Below are positions 1 through 11,518 of a DNA stretch of 64,000 nt, piece after piece. A program made the translations under genes and the position numbers. Position 1 is the first letter of the stretch, and every line of letters starts with the position of its first letter. Below the pieces are notes generated by a model. The model made no database searches. It had not been told where the DNA came from and saw only the letters and a program-made list of their open reading frames with translations. This DNA is from Erinaceus europaeus (lineage: Eukaryota; Chordata; Mammalia; Eulipotyphla; Erinaceidae): NCBI RefSeq assembly GCF_950295315.1, contig NC_080175.1:69501357-69565356 (forward strand), written 5' to 3'.

Positions 1-37
1 ATTATACACTCTTACTCTTCTCTACAGTTTCTCCCCT

Positions 38-172
38 CCACCACCACCCCCCCCTTTGTACCAGAGCATTACTCAGCTCAGGTTTATGGCGGTGCTGGGG
101 ACTGAACAAGTAACATCAGAGCCTCAAGCGCTAAAATCACTTTGCATAACCATTATGCTACCTCTCCAGCTT
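38..172 (-). repeat. tRNA-derived SINE, short family B
   Basis: On the minus strand this reads as a short tRNA-like SINE: a box A-like stretch (AGCATAATGGTTATGCAAAG is the family form), the words 'cctgaggct', then 'gagctgagtaatgctctgg' near its 3' end. The same unit recurs at 13.07, 14.55, 20.54, 23.87, 28.53, 38.49 and 62.93 kb. Diverged, with no clear target-site duplication. Confidence 0.75.
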
Positions 173-402
173 CTATAATCTTATAAATTGATATTCCACC
201 TCTCCATTGCAGAAGATAAAGGGAAAAGGGTTGGTGGAATATTTTTCTTCCTCTGTGCTTAAAATTGATATTATTCAATGAGAATAAGTTATCACAAAAG
301 TAATACCTATCTGTTATTGAAATCTCAAGCTGTACTGAGGTTACTAGAGTAAAAACTGAAAATCTTAAGTCTCTCACTACTCCTCAGTTTAGTTTTTCAG
401 GA

Positions 403-425
403 AAAGTGTGTGTGTGTGTGTGTGT
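403..425. repeat. (TG)n microsatellite
   Basis: About eleven uninterrupted TG units. Simple repeat with no coding meaning. Confidence 0.9.
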
Positions 426-467
426 TTATAGACTCATTTAATGCATTTTTTGTCTTTTTAAAAATAT

Positions 468-585
468 TCATACACACAGAGCCAGGAGTGGGGAGGAGAA
501 ACCATAGCACCAAAGCGTTCTTCAGTGTGATGTGGGCCAGGGTAGCATGTTTGGCAAAGCAGTGCACTAAACACCTCTAAAATGT
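468..585 (-). repeat. tRNA-derived SINE, family E relic
   Basis: The reverse complement matches the unit seen at 21.02, 31.56 and 48.52 kb, with a head containing 'gctttgcc', a central segment ending in 'cactgaagaa', and a short pyrimidine tail. Strongly diverged. Confidence 0.5.
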
Positions 586-717
586 ACACATTTCTTGTTG
601 TTAGATTATATATCTATTTATGTAATGAACTTCTTCTTTCATTTGTTCCTTTTTCACTGAGTAGGATGCCATAGACAAATCTCTCTACAATGCAGATAGG
701 TTTACACCACTTTTAAA

Positions 718-800
718 ACACATTTTATTTATTTATTTTAATGAGAGGGATACAGAGACAGAGACTAGAGCATTGCTCAGCTCTGGCTTATGGTGGTGCT
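718..800 (-). repeat. SINE family B fragment (3' half)
   Basis: TTTA-rich start, then 'agagcattgctcagctctgg' and 'cttatggtggtgctg', the minus-strand signature of the short SINE. The tRNA-like head is missing. Confidence 0.7.
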
Positions 801-1900
801 GTGTGCAAACCCATCATAATAGACTTAATGTTCTAATTTTAGTTGGATCTATGAATGTTTTGGAATGTATCTAATTGTTCTGTGGACTTATATTGTGGCC
901 CTCAGTTCTAGGCCACACTCTCTTGTTAGATGATCTGAGACTCCGTTAAAACAAGCTTTTCTTTCTGAAAAGACTACAGGATTGCCAAGAAGCTAAATCC
1001 TTAATGGTATAACCTTATTTTGACTTAGAAGGTAGTCTAATAGTACTTCTCAAGAACCTTTAACTCTGGGGTTCATTTATCTAGATCAGAACTACCCAAC
1101 TATACTAAGAGAAAAAAAAAATCTGTTTTTCCTCAAAGTGTATTCAACAAACAGGAACTACTTTGTCATGTAATAGTCTGACCTTAGTTTCCTACAGAGA
1201 CTCACAGTACACTGAGTTATACCACAGTCCTGAAAGTACTTGTAGAAAAGAGCCATGTCTGTCTGTGTTTAATCTGGTGTTTTTTAATACGGATGCTAAT
1301 TAACCTTTTTCAAAATAATAGCTCATGAAATACAGGTATTCACAGTATAAGGACCAGTGTTTCAGATTCGTAAATATTTCACAGAATGCCTATTAACATT
1401 AAAGACAATACACAGTGATAAACTAGGTTCCAAGTCCACATAGTAATATTTAATGTTTCAGGCTGTTGCAAGGATTAAATGAGACGTAAGTGTGAATCTC
1501 GTACTTAGCAGATGTTCAAAAAGTGCCTGCTTAGCTGTATTAGTTCCATCTGTATCTTTAATTCATTTATTACTGTGATTATTTAGAAGGTATTTATGAT
1601 TTTGTTAGTCTAAAGAATTTAAGTTTTATCTTATGTAGTGAGTAATAGTAGAGAGTTCTCAGGTAGAATAGATATGATCGTATTAGGGTTTCAGAAATAT
1701 CCTCTCTCACACCTCCTCTGTCCTTCTTTTTGTTTTTTCCAACTCTGGCCACCACTAGTTCTCCTCTTATCCAAGTCTACTCTTGGCAGTGTGGAGGTGG
1801 AATTGGCAACAGAGAAAAGGCATACCCTTAGATGGTTATATTTGAAACATCAAATACATAACATTCTTGGTCAACGTATTGCAACTTAAAATGTGTTAGA
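801..1900. other. Unique sequence with one MIR relic
   Basis: No gene recognised. Positions 1440-1545 read like the ancient mammalian MIR SINE in plus orientation ('gttgcaaggattaaatgaga', then 'cttagcagatgttcaaaaag'). The small open frames here show no domain or compositional sign of coding. Confidence 0.5.
1440..1545 (+). repeat. MIR element relic
   Basis: Matches the MIR 3' half: a GTTG-AGGATTAAATGAG core followed by a CTTAGCA..GT.C motif. Old and diverged, as expected for a repeat shared across mammals. Confidence 0.6.
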
Positions 1901-1993
1901 ACCAGGGCAGCAGTGGCACATGTACAAAGACCTGCCTTCAAAAGTCAGCTTCCCACCTGCAAGGAGAAGCTTCAGAGTCAGTGAAGCAAGTCA

Positions 1994-4147
1994 CTCTTTT
2001 TATTTTATGTTTTATTATATTTGTTTATTGGACAGAGACAGCTAGGAATCGAGAGAGAGAGGGGGAAGATAGAAAGAGAGACACCAGCAGCCCTGCTTTA
2101 TCACTTGGAAGCTTTGCCCCTGAAGGTGGGGACCAGGGTCTCAAACCCAGTTCCTTGCTTATTACAAAATGTGAGCTCAATTCTATTCCACTGGTCAGTG
2201 TGTCTATTCATGTTCCAGTACCAAGCAGTTTTGATGACAATGGCCCTATAATACAGTTTGAGATCTGGGAGTGTGATGCTTCCAGTTCTGTTCTTTTTTC
2301 TCAAGATTGTTTTGGCAATTCTAGATCTTTTCTGGTTCTAGATAAACATTTGTAGCATTTGTTCTATTCTCCTAAAAAATGTGCTTGGGATCTTGATGGG
2401 GATAGCATTAAATTCGTATATGGCTCTGGGTAGTATATTCATTTTGATGATGTTAATTCTACCAACCCATGAACATGGAATATCTTTCCACTTCTTTGTG
2501 TCTTTTTCAGTTTCCTTAAGTAGTGACTCATAATTTTCAGTATACAAGTCTTTCACTTCTTTGTTTAGGTTTACTCCTAGATATTTTATTGTTTTAGTTG
2601 CTATAGTAAAAGGAATTGATTTCTGGATTTCAATTTCTTCTAGCTTGTATTTGCATAGAGGAATCCCACTGACTTTTGAAAGTTAATTTTGTAGCCTGAC
2701 ACCTTACTGTATTGCCTGATGATTTCCAAAAGCTTCTTGCTGGATTCCTTAGGTTTTTCTGTATATACTATCATGTCATCTGCAAATAGGGAGAGTTTGA
2801 CTTCTTCAGACTATTAAATGGGAAAAGCAAAGTCTCTTCAACAAATGGTGTAGGAAACAATGGGTTGAAACATGTAAAAGAATGAAACTGAACCACTGTA
2901 TTTCACCAAATACAAAAGTAAATTCCAAGTGGATCAAGGACTTGAATGTTAGACCACAAAGTATCAGATACTTAGAAGAAAATATTGGCAGAACTCTTTT
3001 CCACATAAATTTTAAAGACATCTTCAATGAAACGAATCCAATTACAAAGAAGACCAAGACAAGTATAAACCTATGGGACTACATCAAATTAAAAAGCTTC
3101 TTCACAGCAAAAGAAATCACTACCCAAACCAAGAGACCCCTCACAGAATGGGAGAAGATCTTTACATGCCATACATCAGATAAGAGTTTAATAACCAACA
3201 TATATGAAGAGCTTGCCAAACTCAACAACAAGACAACATATAACCCCATCTAAAAATGGGGGGAGGAAATGGACAGAATATTCACCACAGAAGAGATCCA
3301 AAAGGCTGAGAAACACATGAAAAAATGCTCCAAGTCTCTGATTGTCAGAGAAATGCAAATAAAGACAACAACGAGATACCACTTCACTCCTGTGAGAATG
3401 TCATACATCAGAAAAGGTAACAGCAGCAAATGCTGGAGAGGGTGTGGGGTCAAAAGAACCCTCCTACACTGCTGGTGGGAATGTCAATTGGTCTAACCTC
3501 TGTGGAGAACAGTCTGGAAAACTCTCAGAAGGCTAGAAATGGACCTACCCTATGACCCTACAATTCCTCTCCTGGGGATATATCCTAAGGAACCCAACAT
3601 ATCCATCCAAAAGGACTGTGTACACATATGTTCTTGGCAGCACAATTTGTAATAGCCAAAACCTGGAAGCAACCCAGGTGTCCAACAACAGATGAGTGGC
3701 TGAGCAAGTTGTGGTATATATACACAATGGAATACTACTCAGCTGTAAAAAATGGTGACTTCACCGTTTTCAGCCGATCTTTGATGGACCTTGAAAAAAT
3801 CATGTTGAGTGAAGTAAGTCAGAAACATAAGGATGAATATGGGATGATCTCCCTCTCAGGCAGAAGTTGAAAAACAAGATCAGAAAAGAAAACACAAGTA
3901 GAACCTGAAATGGAATTGGCGTATCACACCAAAGTAAAAGACTCTGGGGTGGGTGGGTGAGGAGAATACAGGTCCAAGAAGGATTCAGAGGACCTAGTGG
4001 GGGTTGTATTGTTATATGGGATACTGGGGAATGTTATGCATGCACAAACTATTATACTTACTGTTGAGTGTACAACATTAATTCCCCAATAATAAAAAAT
4101 TTTTTTAAAAAAAATGTGAGCTCAACCAGGTGCACCACCACCCAGCC
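1994..4147 (-). repeat. Inner SINE split by L1 (1994-2180 and 4126-4147)
   Basis: A minus-strand SINE: TTTTATTTTATG tail, 'ggacagagacagctagg', a GA-rich stretch, 'ccagcagccctgc', and 'ggtggggaccagggtc'. It stops in the tRNA-like head at 2180 and resumes at 4126 with 'ccaggtgcaccaccaccc'. The break is marked by a 15-bp direct repeat, AAAATGTGAGCTCAA, at 2166-2180 and 4111-4125. Confidence 0.8.
2181..4110 (+). mobile_element. LINE-1, 5'-truncated and 5'-inverted (twin-primed)
   Basis: L1 retrotransposon fragment flanked by a 15-bp target-site duplication. Positions 2181-2807 carry ORF2 sequence on the minus strand (residues such as [39 protein letters not shown]). Positions 2808-4110 carry the following part of ORF2 on the plus strand (WIKDLNVRPQSIRYLEENIG, INLWDYIKLKSFFTAKE, then a C-terminal region ending at the stop 3868-3870), then the 3' UTR, an AATAAA-like signal and an A-rich end near 4110. 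Compared with the longer L1 in this window, the inverted part matches 43261-43890 and the forward part starts at 43945, so about 54 bases are lost at the inversion point. This is the classic twin-priming signature. It is dead on arrival: no ORF1, no endonuclease, and broken reading frames. Confidence 0.93.
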
Positions 4148-4310
4148 TCATCTCTCTTTCTCCCTACTTTTCTATCTCCCCTTCACTACTTAAGTTCTCT
4201 CTATCCTTTCAAAGAAGATGGGGCATTGGGGGGGTGGCCTCCAGGAGCAGTGGATTTATTGTGTAGGCAGTAAGTCCCAGCGATAAGCTTGGTGACAAAA
4301 AGATAAAATT

Positions 4311-5698
4311 AAAATTAAAAAGTCTTAGAACCAAGGCAAGAACTCAGATATTCTTAAATTTGAAGCCAGGAATTACTTAAAATCATTCCATTGGCTGTGA
4401 TGCCAACTCTTGGTAATATAAGGCCTAACAGTTATATTTAACCCAAAATATATCTGCATCTGCAGAGCAATAAGCATTGTTCTGTTAACCATTTATTTTA
4501 GTAACCTAAAAGCCTGCTGCTTTCAAATTCCTGATACTTTATGCACTAGGAAGTACTTTAGGGCCATGGAAATTCAAGTTCAACTTGAATGATACCTTTA
4601 GAGTCAACAGTGTTGCTTTGTTTGTGCCCTACAGTTGGTAAAACATCAAGGGTTCAAACCAAGCACAGATGTTCATTATTTCTGCTGTTTGGGAGCAGCA
4701 AGTAATGACAGCAGTTGAAAGAACAAGAGCAGTGAGTTCTGTCTGAGAGCCACTTGACCTTTTCAACTCTGTTTGACCTCCTCTTTGTCCATAGGTCCAA
4801 AATGGAATGAGTATGCCTGTGAGTGCTATTGTCTGCAGCAGCAGTTTGTTTTGAAATCACTAACCAGACACATTACCGCCCAACAGGATGACCTGTGCTT
4901 TGTGGGGAAATGCTGTGGGTAGAGCACCAGGCACATGGTCATAGGTTCCTCATTTGTATTCCAGACAAGAAGGCTAATGTATGCAAGATGCTAATGTAAT
5001 CAGTGGTTGGGACTTGAGCTTCAAAAAGCCCTAGAAATTGGTTCTAAAGTAGACTTTAAGCACAAGAAGAGAAAAAGAAAACAAACAAATAAACAAACAT
5101 GTGTTCCATGGCTACAGGGATAATTTAACTCTGAATAGATTCAGTTCTAGATGTTCAAATCTTTCATCCTTACAACCACTGCATATTTTATCCAAATATA
5201 AACAATAAGTTTTTATTCTCATACTCCTACACACCCAGGCTCTTACACAATGGGAACAATATGTCCATACAGTGGGGCACCCACCATTTAAGGCACATAG
5301 AATTTGTCAACAAAATCATAACATATGTCTCTAATTTCTTTACTTGTAGAGCTGAAACCTACATGAGGATATAAATATAAGAAACTGAACTCACTATTCT
5401 TGCACTTGTCATTTTCTTCTTTAAATCCAGCAGACTTCTCTGTTTTTAATTCACACCCATCCTCTCATCTCATTCTTTTCACCCTATATTATATATGTGG
5501 GAAATGCCCCCATTTTTCCCCATGTGAAGACTTCTCTTTCTCCACTCTCAAATTCCTTTATCACTGAACTGGTTCTTAATCTTGCTGCCTTGCTCCCATG
5601 GAATGAAGAAAATAGATAAAATGGAAAATAAATAAATGTATTTCCCAAGACCAACCATATCACCTTTATTTTCAGTCTCCATAAAAACATTGTAGATT
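4311..5698. other. Unique intergenic sequence
   Basis: No gene or clear dispersed repeat recognised. There is an A-rich stretch of AAAC/AAAT units at about 5070-5100. Open frames are short and unremarkable. Confidence 0.5.
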
Positions 5699-5982
5699 TT
5701 TTTTTAATATTTATTTTATTTATTTATACTCTTTTGTTGCCCTTGTTGTTTTATTGTTGTAGTTATTATTGTTGTTGTCGTTGTTGGATAGGACAGATAG
5801 AAATGGAGAGAGGAGGGGAAGACAGAGAGGAGGAGAGAAAGATAGACACCTCAGACCTGCTTCACCGCCTGTGAAGCGACTCCCCTGCAGGTGGGGAGCC
5901 GGGGTTCGAACTGGGATTCTTATGCCGGTCCTTGTGCTTTGGGCCACCTGCGCTTAACCCGCTGCGCTACAGCCCGACTCCC
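5699..5982 (-). repeat. tRNA-derived SINE, long family A, near full length
   Basis: On the minus strand, in order: tRNA-like head (gggagtcgggctgtagcgca, B box near gttcgaacccc), the CCCCACCTGCAGGGGAGTCG block, 'gtgaagcaggtctg', pyrimidine-rich part, CAA/TAA-rich part, and an A-rich tail at 5699. It is close to the other young copies at 53153 and 54215, so a fairly recent insertion. Confidence 0.92.
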
Positions 5983-6006
5983 TGTAAATTGTTTAATACC
6001 ACCTGA

Positions 6007-6190
6007 ATCTCTCTCTCTTTCTTCTTCTTCTTCTTCTTCTTCTTCTTCTTCTTCTTCTTCTTCTTCTTCTTCTTCTTCTTCTTCTTCTTCTTCTTCTTCT
6101 CCTTCTCCTCCTCCTCCTCCTCCTTCTCCTTCTCCTTCTCCTTGTTCTTCTCCTCCCCTTTCTCCTCATCCTCCTTCTTCTACTTCTCCC
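6007..6190. repeat. (CTT)n microsatellite with CTC/CCT interruptions
   Basis: About 30 TTC units, then CTC/CCT-rich degenerate units to 6190. It directly follows the head of the 5699 SINE. The resulting poly-Ser and poly-Arg open frames are simple-repeat artefacts. The homopurine/homopyrimidine strand bias makes it a candidate triplex-forming and unstable tract. Confidence 0.95.
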
Positions 6191-6714
6191 AGGAGATAAC
6201 CTCAATTAGAGAAATTTTTGTCTTCCTGTAAAGTTTTCACTCATCTTAAAGACTGACTTTCTACATATTCTTTAATGGCCTATGCATGAAGGAGGGGTTT
6301 AATAAACATAAAATAAAAATAGCAGGTTCATACAAAGGAAATGTGACCTTACTTGCTTGCCTTCTTGTTTTAACTAAAAAGAAGGTTGTGCCCTCTGTTA
6401 GCTGAAAATCCTCCAGGATCCCTTAGTCTTCTATTATCTCTACCTAGAGGGGGAGATTATTTTTTCCCACCTCTATGGTGACATTTTCAAAATAATTCTT
6501 GCTCTATAATAACCTCTTTGGGGAGAAGGAAAGGATGCAATTTACAACATCCCTAAGATCATCATGTGGCAAAATCTGCCCTTCAGATTCAACAATGACA
6601 TTGTTTCAAATATAAACCTACTGCTAGAACTCCCAAAGTGAAGACTGTTTGTACTGGCTTCTTCCTTTGATGAAATATTATTCCTAGCTTTGTTTATTTT
6701 ACTATTTCTTTTTC
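6191..6714. other. Unique intergenic sequence
   Basis: No gene or repeat recognised between the CTT tract and the next SINE. Confidence 0.5.
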
Positions 6715-6997
6715 TATTTTTTTAAATATTTATTTATTCCCTTTTGTTGCCCTTGTTTTATTGTTGTAGTTATTATTGTTGTAGTTGATGTCGTTGTTAG
6801 ATCGGACAGAGAGAAATGGAGAGTGGAGGGAAAGGCAGGGAGGTGGAGAGAAAGATAGACACCTGCAGACCTGCTTCACCGCCTGTGAAGCGACTCCCCT
6901 GCAGGCGGGGAGCCAGGGGCTCAAACTGGAATCCTTATGCCGGTCCTTGTGCTTTGCACCACCTGTGCTTAACCCACTGTGCTACCACCTGACTCCC
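6715..6997 (-). repeat. tRNA-derived SINE, family A, near full length
   Basis: Same module order as the copy at 5699: A-rich tail, CAA/TAA region, pyrimidine run, CCTGCAGG block and tRNA-like head, ending at 'ctaccacctgactccc'. Only moderately diverged. Confidence 0.92.
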
Positions 6998-7224
6998 TAT
7001 TTTACTATTTCTAAATATCAGATATAAGGGAGAGAGAGAAATACAGAGAGAGAGAGAGCCAGATCTGACATACCTACTTACCTTAGTAGCTTTGAAAGTC
7101 AGAGATGTACAAAAAATAGTTTTGGAAGCATCTTATTTTTTAAATAAGAGATGGCAGCTAGATGGCTAGATGATACAGATACAGATAGAGATGGAGATGG
7201 AGATCCCAGTGCTCTCACATGAAA

Positions 7225-7307
7225 TACAGGAGCTTTAATTATTTTTTTCTCATTTTCTTGGGAGGCTGATGCTTTACAGTGCAGTTGTTGACACATGATT
7301 TTTGGGT
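7225..7307 (-). repeat. L1 3' end fragment
   Basis: 'gatgctttacagtgcagttg' and 'ttgacacatga' match the reverse complement of the L1 3' UTR seen at about 45150-45220 and again at 9137. A short fragment directly beside a SINE. Confidence 0.5.
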
Positions 7308-7415
7308 ATAGTTTCCCTGCAGGTGGGGAGCCAGGGGCTCGAACCAGGTTCCTTCTGCTGGTTCTTGCACTTTGTGCCACGTGTTCTTAACCTGCTGCAC
7401 TACCGCCCGACCCTT
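7308..7415 (-). repeat. SINE family A, 5' half only
   Basis: Contains 'tccctgcaggtggggagcca', then the tRNA-like head with 'ggctcgaaccaggttcct', ending near 'ctaccgcccgaccc'. The pyrimidine tail is absent, so this is a truncated or recombined copy. Confidence 0.8.
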
Positions 7416-8414
7416 CTGATGCCAGCCTTGTGGACTTTTTCCACACCAAACACTTCTCCAACTCTCAATAGACAGCAGTTGGCTAACAGCAAATATAACA
7501 ACTCTAACACTACTTTTCTAGAAATAACATTATAGTCCACAGACCTCACATGCTAAGACTTCAGTCCCTGGTTTCAGAGAGAGGTCACCAAGTTCAGGTT
7601 CTTAGCATAAAGCAGGTTTTCCACACCTCCTTCCCCGGCTTTGATAATTTGTCTCAAAGAACTTGGGAGACATTTACTTGCATTGACTGACTTATCCTAA
7701 AGGGATACATGTCAAGAAAAGCCTTGTGGAAGTGATTCTTAGGGTAAGATCTGGTGGAAAAGGCAAGGTACTTATCTCCCTTCTCTGTGAGCCCTACTAT
7801 GCTAGTACTTCCATTTCTTTATAAATCTAGAAACTCCTCAAATATAGAGCTCTGTCCACAACCTTCCCTGAGGGCTGGAGCTGAGGCTGAAAATTCAAAT
7901 CCTGTGATCACTAGGTCTTTGTAAGCATCTGGAAATCAACAGAGTCCCGCCCAAAGTCATCTCATTAGTATAGACTTTGGTGTGCTCAAAATGGGTTCTT
8001 CATGAATAAGAAAACACCTACCACCAAGATAATCCTAGTTGTTTTAGAACTCTGTCCCCAGAAACATATAAAAGGACTCATACATATTTTATTACAGAAT
8101 GCCAATTCATCAGAATTACCTACTTGCCCTCTCAAAGCAAAAAAAAAAAAACAAACAAACAAAAAACCAACTCATTTTAAATATGTTCTGTAGATTAAAG
8201 GCATTGAAAAAAACTGACAGAATACTGGGATCTCTTGCTGGTGGGGGTGGGGTTGGGTCTACAGAAGATGATGGACAGCTGAGAACACTTGAACCCAGTG
8301 TGGTAATCAGAGGTTTTTGCCAAGATAAATCAATCAAAGCCAGGTTTGTGGTCAAGCAATGATATTATAATATTGCTTTGATTGTTCATAATTCTGCCAA
8401 GGTTCTCCTTCCTT
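7416..8414. other. Unique intergenic sequence
   Basis: No gene recognised. An A-rich stretch with AAAC units lies at 8141-8165. Short open frames are found on both strands without any recognisable domain. Confidence 0.5.
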
Positions 8415-8431
8415 AAAAACTTCAGTCTCCT

Positions 8432-8581
8432 GGTCCAGGAGATGGCTCAGTGGATAAAGTATTGGACTCTCAAGCATGAGGTCCTGAGTTCATTCCCCAG
8501 CAGCGCATGTACCAGAGTGATATCTGGTTCTTTCTCTCTCTCCTCCTATCTTAATCATCAATAAATAAATAAAATATTAAA
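8432..8581 (+). repeat. tRNA-derived SINE, family D, with target-site duplication
   Basis: The tRNA-like head 'gatggctcagtggataaag' (box A) and 'gtcctgagttcattcccc' (box B) is followed by 'accagagtgatatctggttc', a TCTC run and an AAATAAAT tail. It is flanked by a perfect 17-bp repeat, AAAAACTTCAGTCTCCT, at 8415-8431 and 8582-8598. A second copy of this family is at 26578. Confidence 0.92.
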
Positions 8582-8598
8582 AAAAACTTCAGTCTCCT

Positions 8599-9136
8599 CA
8601 TTTTAATGGTGTCCTCTTCATCTTCTTGCCTCAGAAAGAAATATATATGTATTTTTTCCTTCCAAACCATTGTGTTTATTCTCTCTCTAGGGTCTAGAGT
8701 TACTTCCTTCCTTAGACTGCTATTCCCATTACTGAAACTCACATTTGTGTTTCTCATGCTCTGTAAATCTCATAGCTAGACTCTATCTGACCGATAACTG
8801 CCATTTTAAGCTTCCTATGAATCTCTATTGATCATAGTTTAAAACTCAAGGTTCTGCAGCTATTTTCTAATGCTTTCTCGACTCACTAGCACTTCTGTTT
8901 GACTTTTAGAATTTGTAATAAATACAAAAGCTCTGCTTTAATCACTTTCTCCTCCAACATGCTTTGTCCCATGATTAACAGGTGTTAATTGTATAAAACA
9001 TTGTGCTATGGACTATACATATTGTGCCCACTTAAAAGTACCTGTTGAAATCCTAACCCCCTAATGTTATTCTGCCTGTATATTAGGCCTTCAAGAGGTC
9101 ACTAAAGTTAAATAAGATTGCAAGAATGGGATTAAA
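8599..9136. other. Unique intergenic sequence
   Basis: No gene or repeat recognised. Confidence 0.5.
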
Positions 9137-9450
9137 ATTTTTTTTATTGGTGGAATTAATGTTTTACAGTAAATACAGTTGTTGATACAGGTATAAAATT
9201 TCTTAGTTTTCTGCAAAACACTCTCAGCCCCATCCTAGGTCCTTAGTCACCATTGTGAACCAGGACCTGAAAGACCGTCCCCATCCTCCCCAACCCCACC
9301 CCCCAAAGTCCTTTACTTTGATGCAATACACAGAGTTCAGCCCAAGCTCTGCTTTGTGTTGCCCCTTTCTGTTCTTATTTCTCAAGTTTTTTCCATGAGT
9401 GAAATCACCCCACATGCATCCTTATCTTTCTGGCTTATCTCACTTCAGTG
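9137..9450 (-). mobile_element. LINE-1 3' end fragment
   Basis: Reverse complement of the L1 3' UTR and the last codons of ORF2: 'tttgatgcaatacacagag', 'cccctttctgttcttatttc', then the stretch matching 'gatgaatatgggatgatctc' of the longer L1. Severely 5'-truncated, with the tail at the 9137 side. Confidence 0.82.
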
Positions 9451-9522
9451 GCATCCTAGTTAAATAGGATTGGGATCTTATTATATAAAAGAAAATAATT
9501 ATATAAGAAAAAGATTGTTGGG

Positions 9523-9703
9523 GGGGTCTGGGGGTAGCGCAGCGGGTTAGGGTTAAGTGTACCAGGTGCGAAGTGCAAGGACCAGCATAAGGATCCTGGG
9601 TCCAGCCTCTGGGTCCCCACCTGCAGAGGAGTCGCTTCACAGATGGTGAAGCAGGTCTGCAGGTGTCTTTCTCTCCCTCTCTCTGTCTTCCCCTCCTCTC
9701 CTT
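9523..9703 (+). repeat. SINE family A, 3'-truncated
   Basis: tRNA-like head 'gggggtagcgcagcgggtta', then 'ccccacctgcagaggagtcg', 'ggtgaagcaggtctgcaggt' and the pyrimidine run up to 'cccctcctctcc'. The CAA/TAA tail is missing. Confidence 0.85.
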
Positions 9704-9964
9704 GCATATGGAGTCACAATGAGGAGGGTGGCATCTCAACAATAGCACCAGAGTTTCCTCAAGTGTTATAGCACTTCCCATATGGTGCCAGGACATGAAC
9801 CTGGGCTGTGCCTGGGGCAGGGCTCTTTTCCACCAAGCTTCCATTTTCAAAGTTCATCAGGTATTATTTTCATGGGATGAATGGAAAAAAGTGAGCATCA
9901 AAGGTCAAGGCCATACTTTTAGGAAAATGGGGGGTCTGCTTTTTTATTTGTTGTGTTGTTTGTT

Positions 9965-10240
9965 TTTTTTGCCTCCAGGGTTATCACTGGGGTTTGGTGC
10001 CAGCACTATGAAGCCACAGCTCCTGGTAGTTATTTTTTTCCTTTTTTTTTTTTTTTCCCATTTCATTCTATAGGACTAGAGAGAAATTGAGAGGGGCAGG
10101 GGAGACAGAGAGGGATAGAGAAAGATAGGCACCTGCAGACCTGCTTCACCACTTGTGAAGCATCCTGCTTTAGGTGGGGAACAGGGACTTGCACATAGCA
10201 CTATGTGCATTTAACTAGGTGCTCCACTGCCCAGACTCTA
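9965..10240 (-). repeat. SINE family A/C with 3' module
   Basis: Starts with the 3' module 'gcctccagggttatcactgg', a T-rich tract, 'ggactagagagaaattgaga', 'cacctgcagacctgcttcac' and a degraded tRNA-like head ending near 'ccactgcccagactct'. More diverged than the 5.7-kb copy. Confidence 0.82.
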
Positions 10241-10325
10241 ATCTGGGTTTAACCCCAGGCCTAACTTGATTGACAGATGGGGATCTGTATTCCTGCTTGC
10301 CAGTTAAGCTCTCCTCAGGTCTGGG

Positions 10326-10327
<2 letters not shown>

Positions 10328-10371
<44 letters not shown>
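10328..10371. repeat. (TG)n microsatellite
   Basis: Over twenty uninterrupted TG units. Likely length-polymorphic. Confidence 0.95.
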
Positions 10372-10374
<3 letters not shown>

Positions 10375-11518
10375 GCCATTTGCTTTGACATTAAAATCAA
10401 GGCCACAGAAGTAGACTCTGATATTGATATTCTCTTATTGCTTTATGTGTAGTAGCCTTGTCTCTCCCACTAGATTTATGAGTTCACTGAGGGCAAGCAC
10501 CAGAGCATAATGTAGAGGAAAGAAAATAAACTCTACAACCTGACAGACCTGGGTCATAGTTTAAAAATTAGAATGTCCGTGAAGTGTCTGGTGGAATGAC
10601 AGGTACAGATGAGCCAAGTGTTGAATGGATGTGACTTTTATTATTTCTTTGCATTCTTTTCGGCCCACTGCACTATACAGAGTATGACTGTGTAAGTATC
10701 AGATGTGATTCTTAAGGGGTAATAAATTCTTCATCATTAATTGCACCAGTCATCAGGGTGAATAACAGTCTAGAAGTCAACCCACCCCACTCCCAGTAAT
10801 GAAAACTTGTCCTACCATGGGACTGAGAAAAAAAAAAGATGCATTACTTTGCCTTTACTTAAACCTGTGCAAATGCCACACTGGAAAACAAGACCCCTGA
10901 AAATCATCATCTCCTTGAAGGCAAGTTCTGCAATTTCTCTAAGCTGCCATTTCCATTGTACCTAATCTAGCGCCAGGCACATGGTATTTACACAGTACTT
11001 ACTAAAATGAAATAAATAAATTGGATGTTGATGAAGAGGAGATTTCTTGGTCTCTAAAGACACTAGAAGTTTTCTTTTCTGAACTATAAAATGTCATGTT
11101 TTGGTATGCCATTCTAACCTCTTAACTACTGTTCTAAATTCTGTGATAGACTGATAAGCAGATAACAAGGAGAGACAGACAGGCCTAGACATACTATATA
11201 CACGAACAATTAGCTCTATCTTAATCTTCCCCAAAGTATCATGAAACTGACATGACTCTGAAGGCTATGTCTGACACATGAACAAGTTAAAAACATTTCT
11301 TAGACTGAAGCCAAGGCTTAATAAATATTTCACCATGGTAACTCATGAAGCTCAATACATTAGAGTCTGGTGTAAGAATTGTCGTCTAAACTGTTGAATC
11401 TTGCCCCAAAATGTGTAAAATCAAATTCAAGACCAAATAATGTAGATGTTGAAGAACTCAACTACTGGGGTTCTGTGACTTGGAGAAGAGACTGCATGCC
11501 TTCCATGAGTGAAGCCCT

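Larger units (their letters stand above)
1902..4310 (+). repeat. Outer SINE split by nested insertions (1902-1993 and about 4148-4310)
   Basis: The plus-strand SINE begins with a degraded tRNA-like head (gcagtggcacatgtac) and runs through 'cccacctgcaaggagaagc' to 'gtgaagcaagtc' at about 1993. It resumes near 4148 with its pyrimidine-rich part (tctctctttctccctac) and the 3' module 'ggcctccaggagcagtgga' at about 4238, ending in an A-rich tail. The two halves abut correctly if 1994-4147 is removed. This is the oldest layer of a three-layer nest. Confidence 0.75.

Noticed and set aside
5891..6205. Poly-Ser and poly-Arg open frames on opposite strands
   Set aside because: They are translations of the CTT microsatellite and adjoining SINE.
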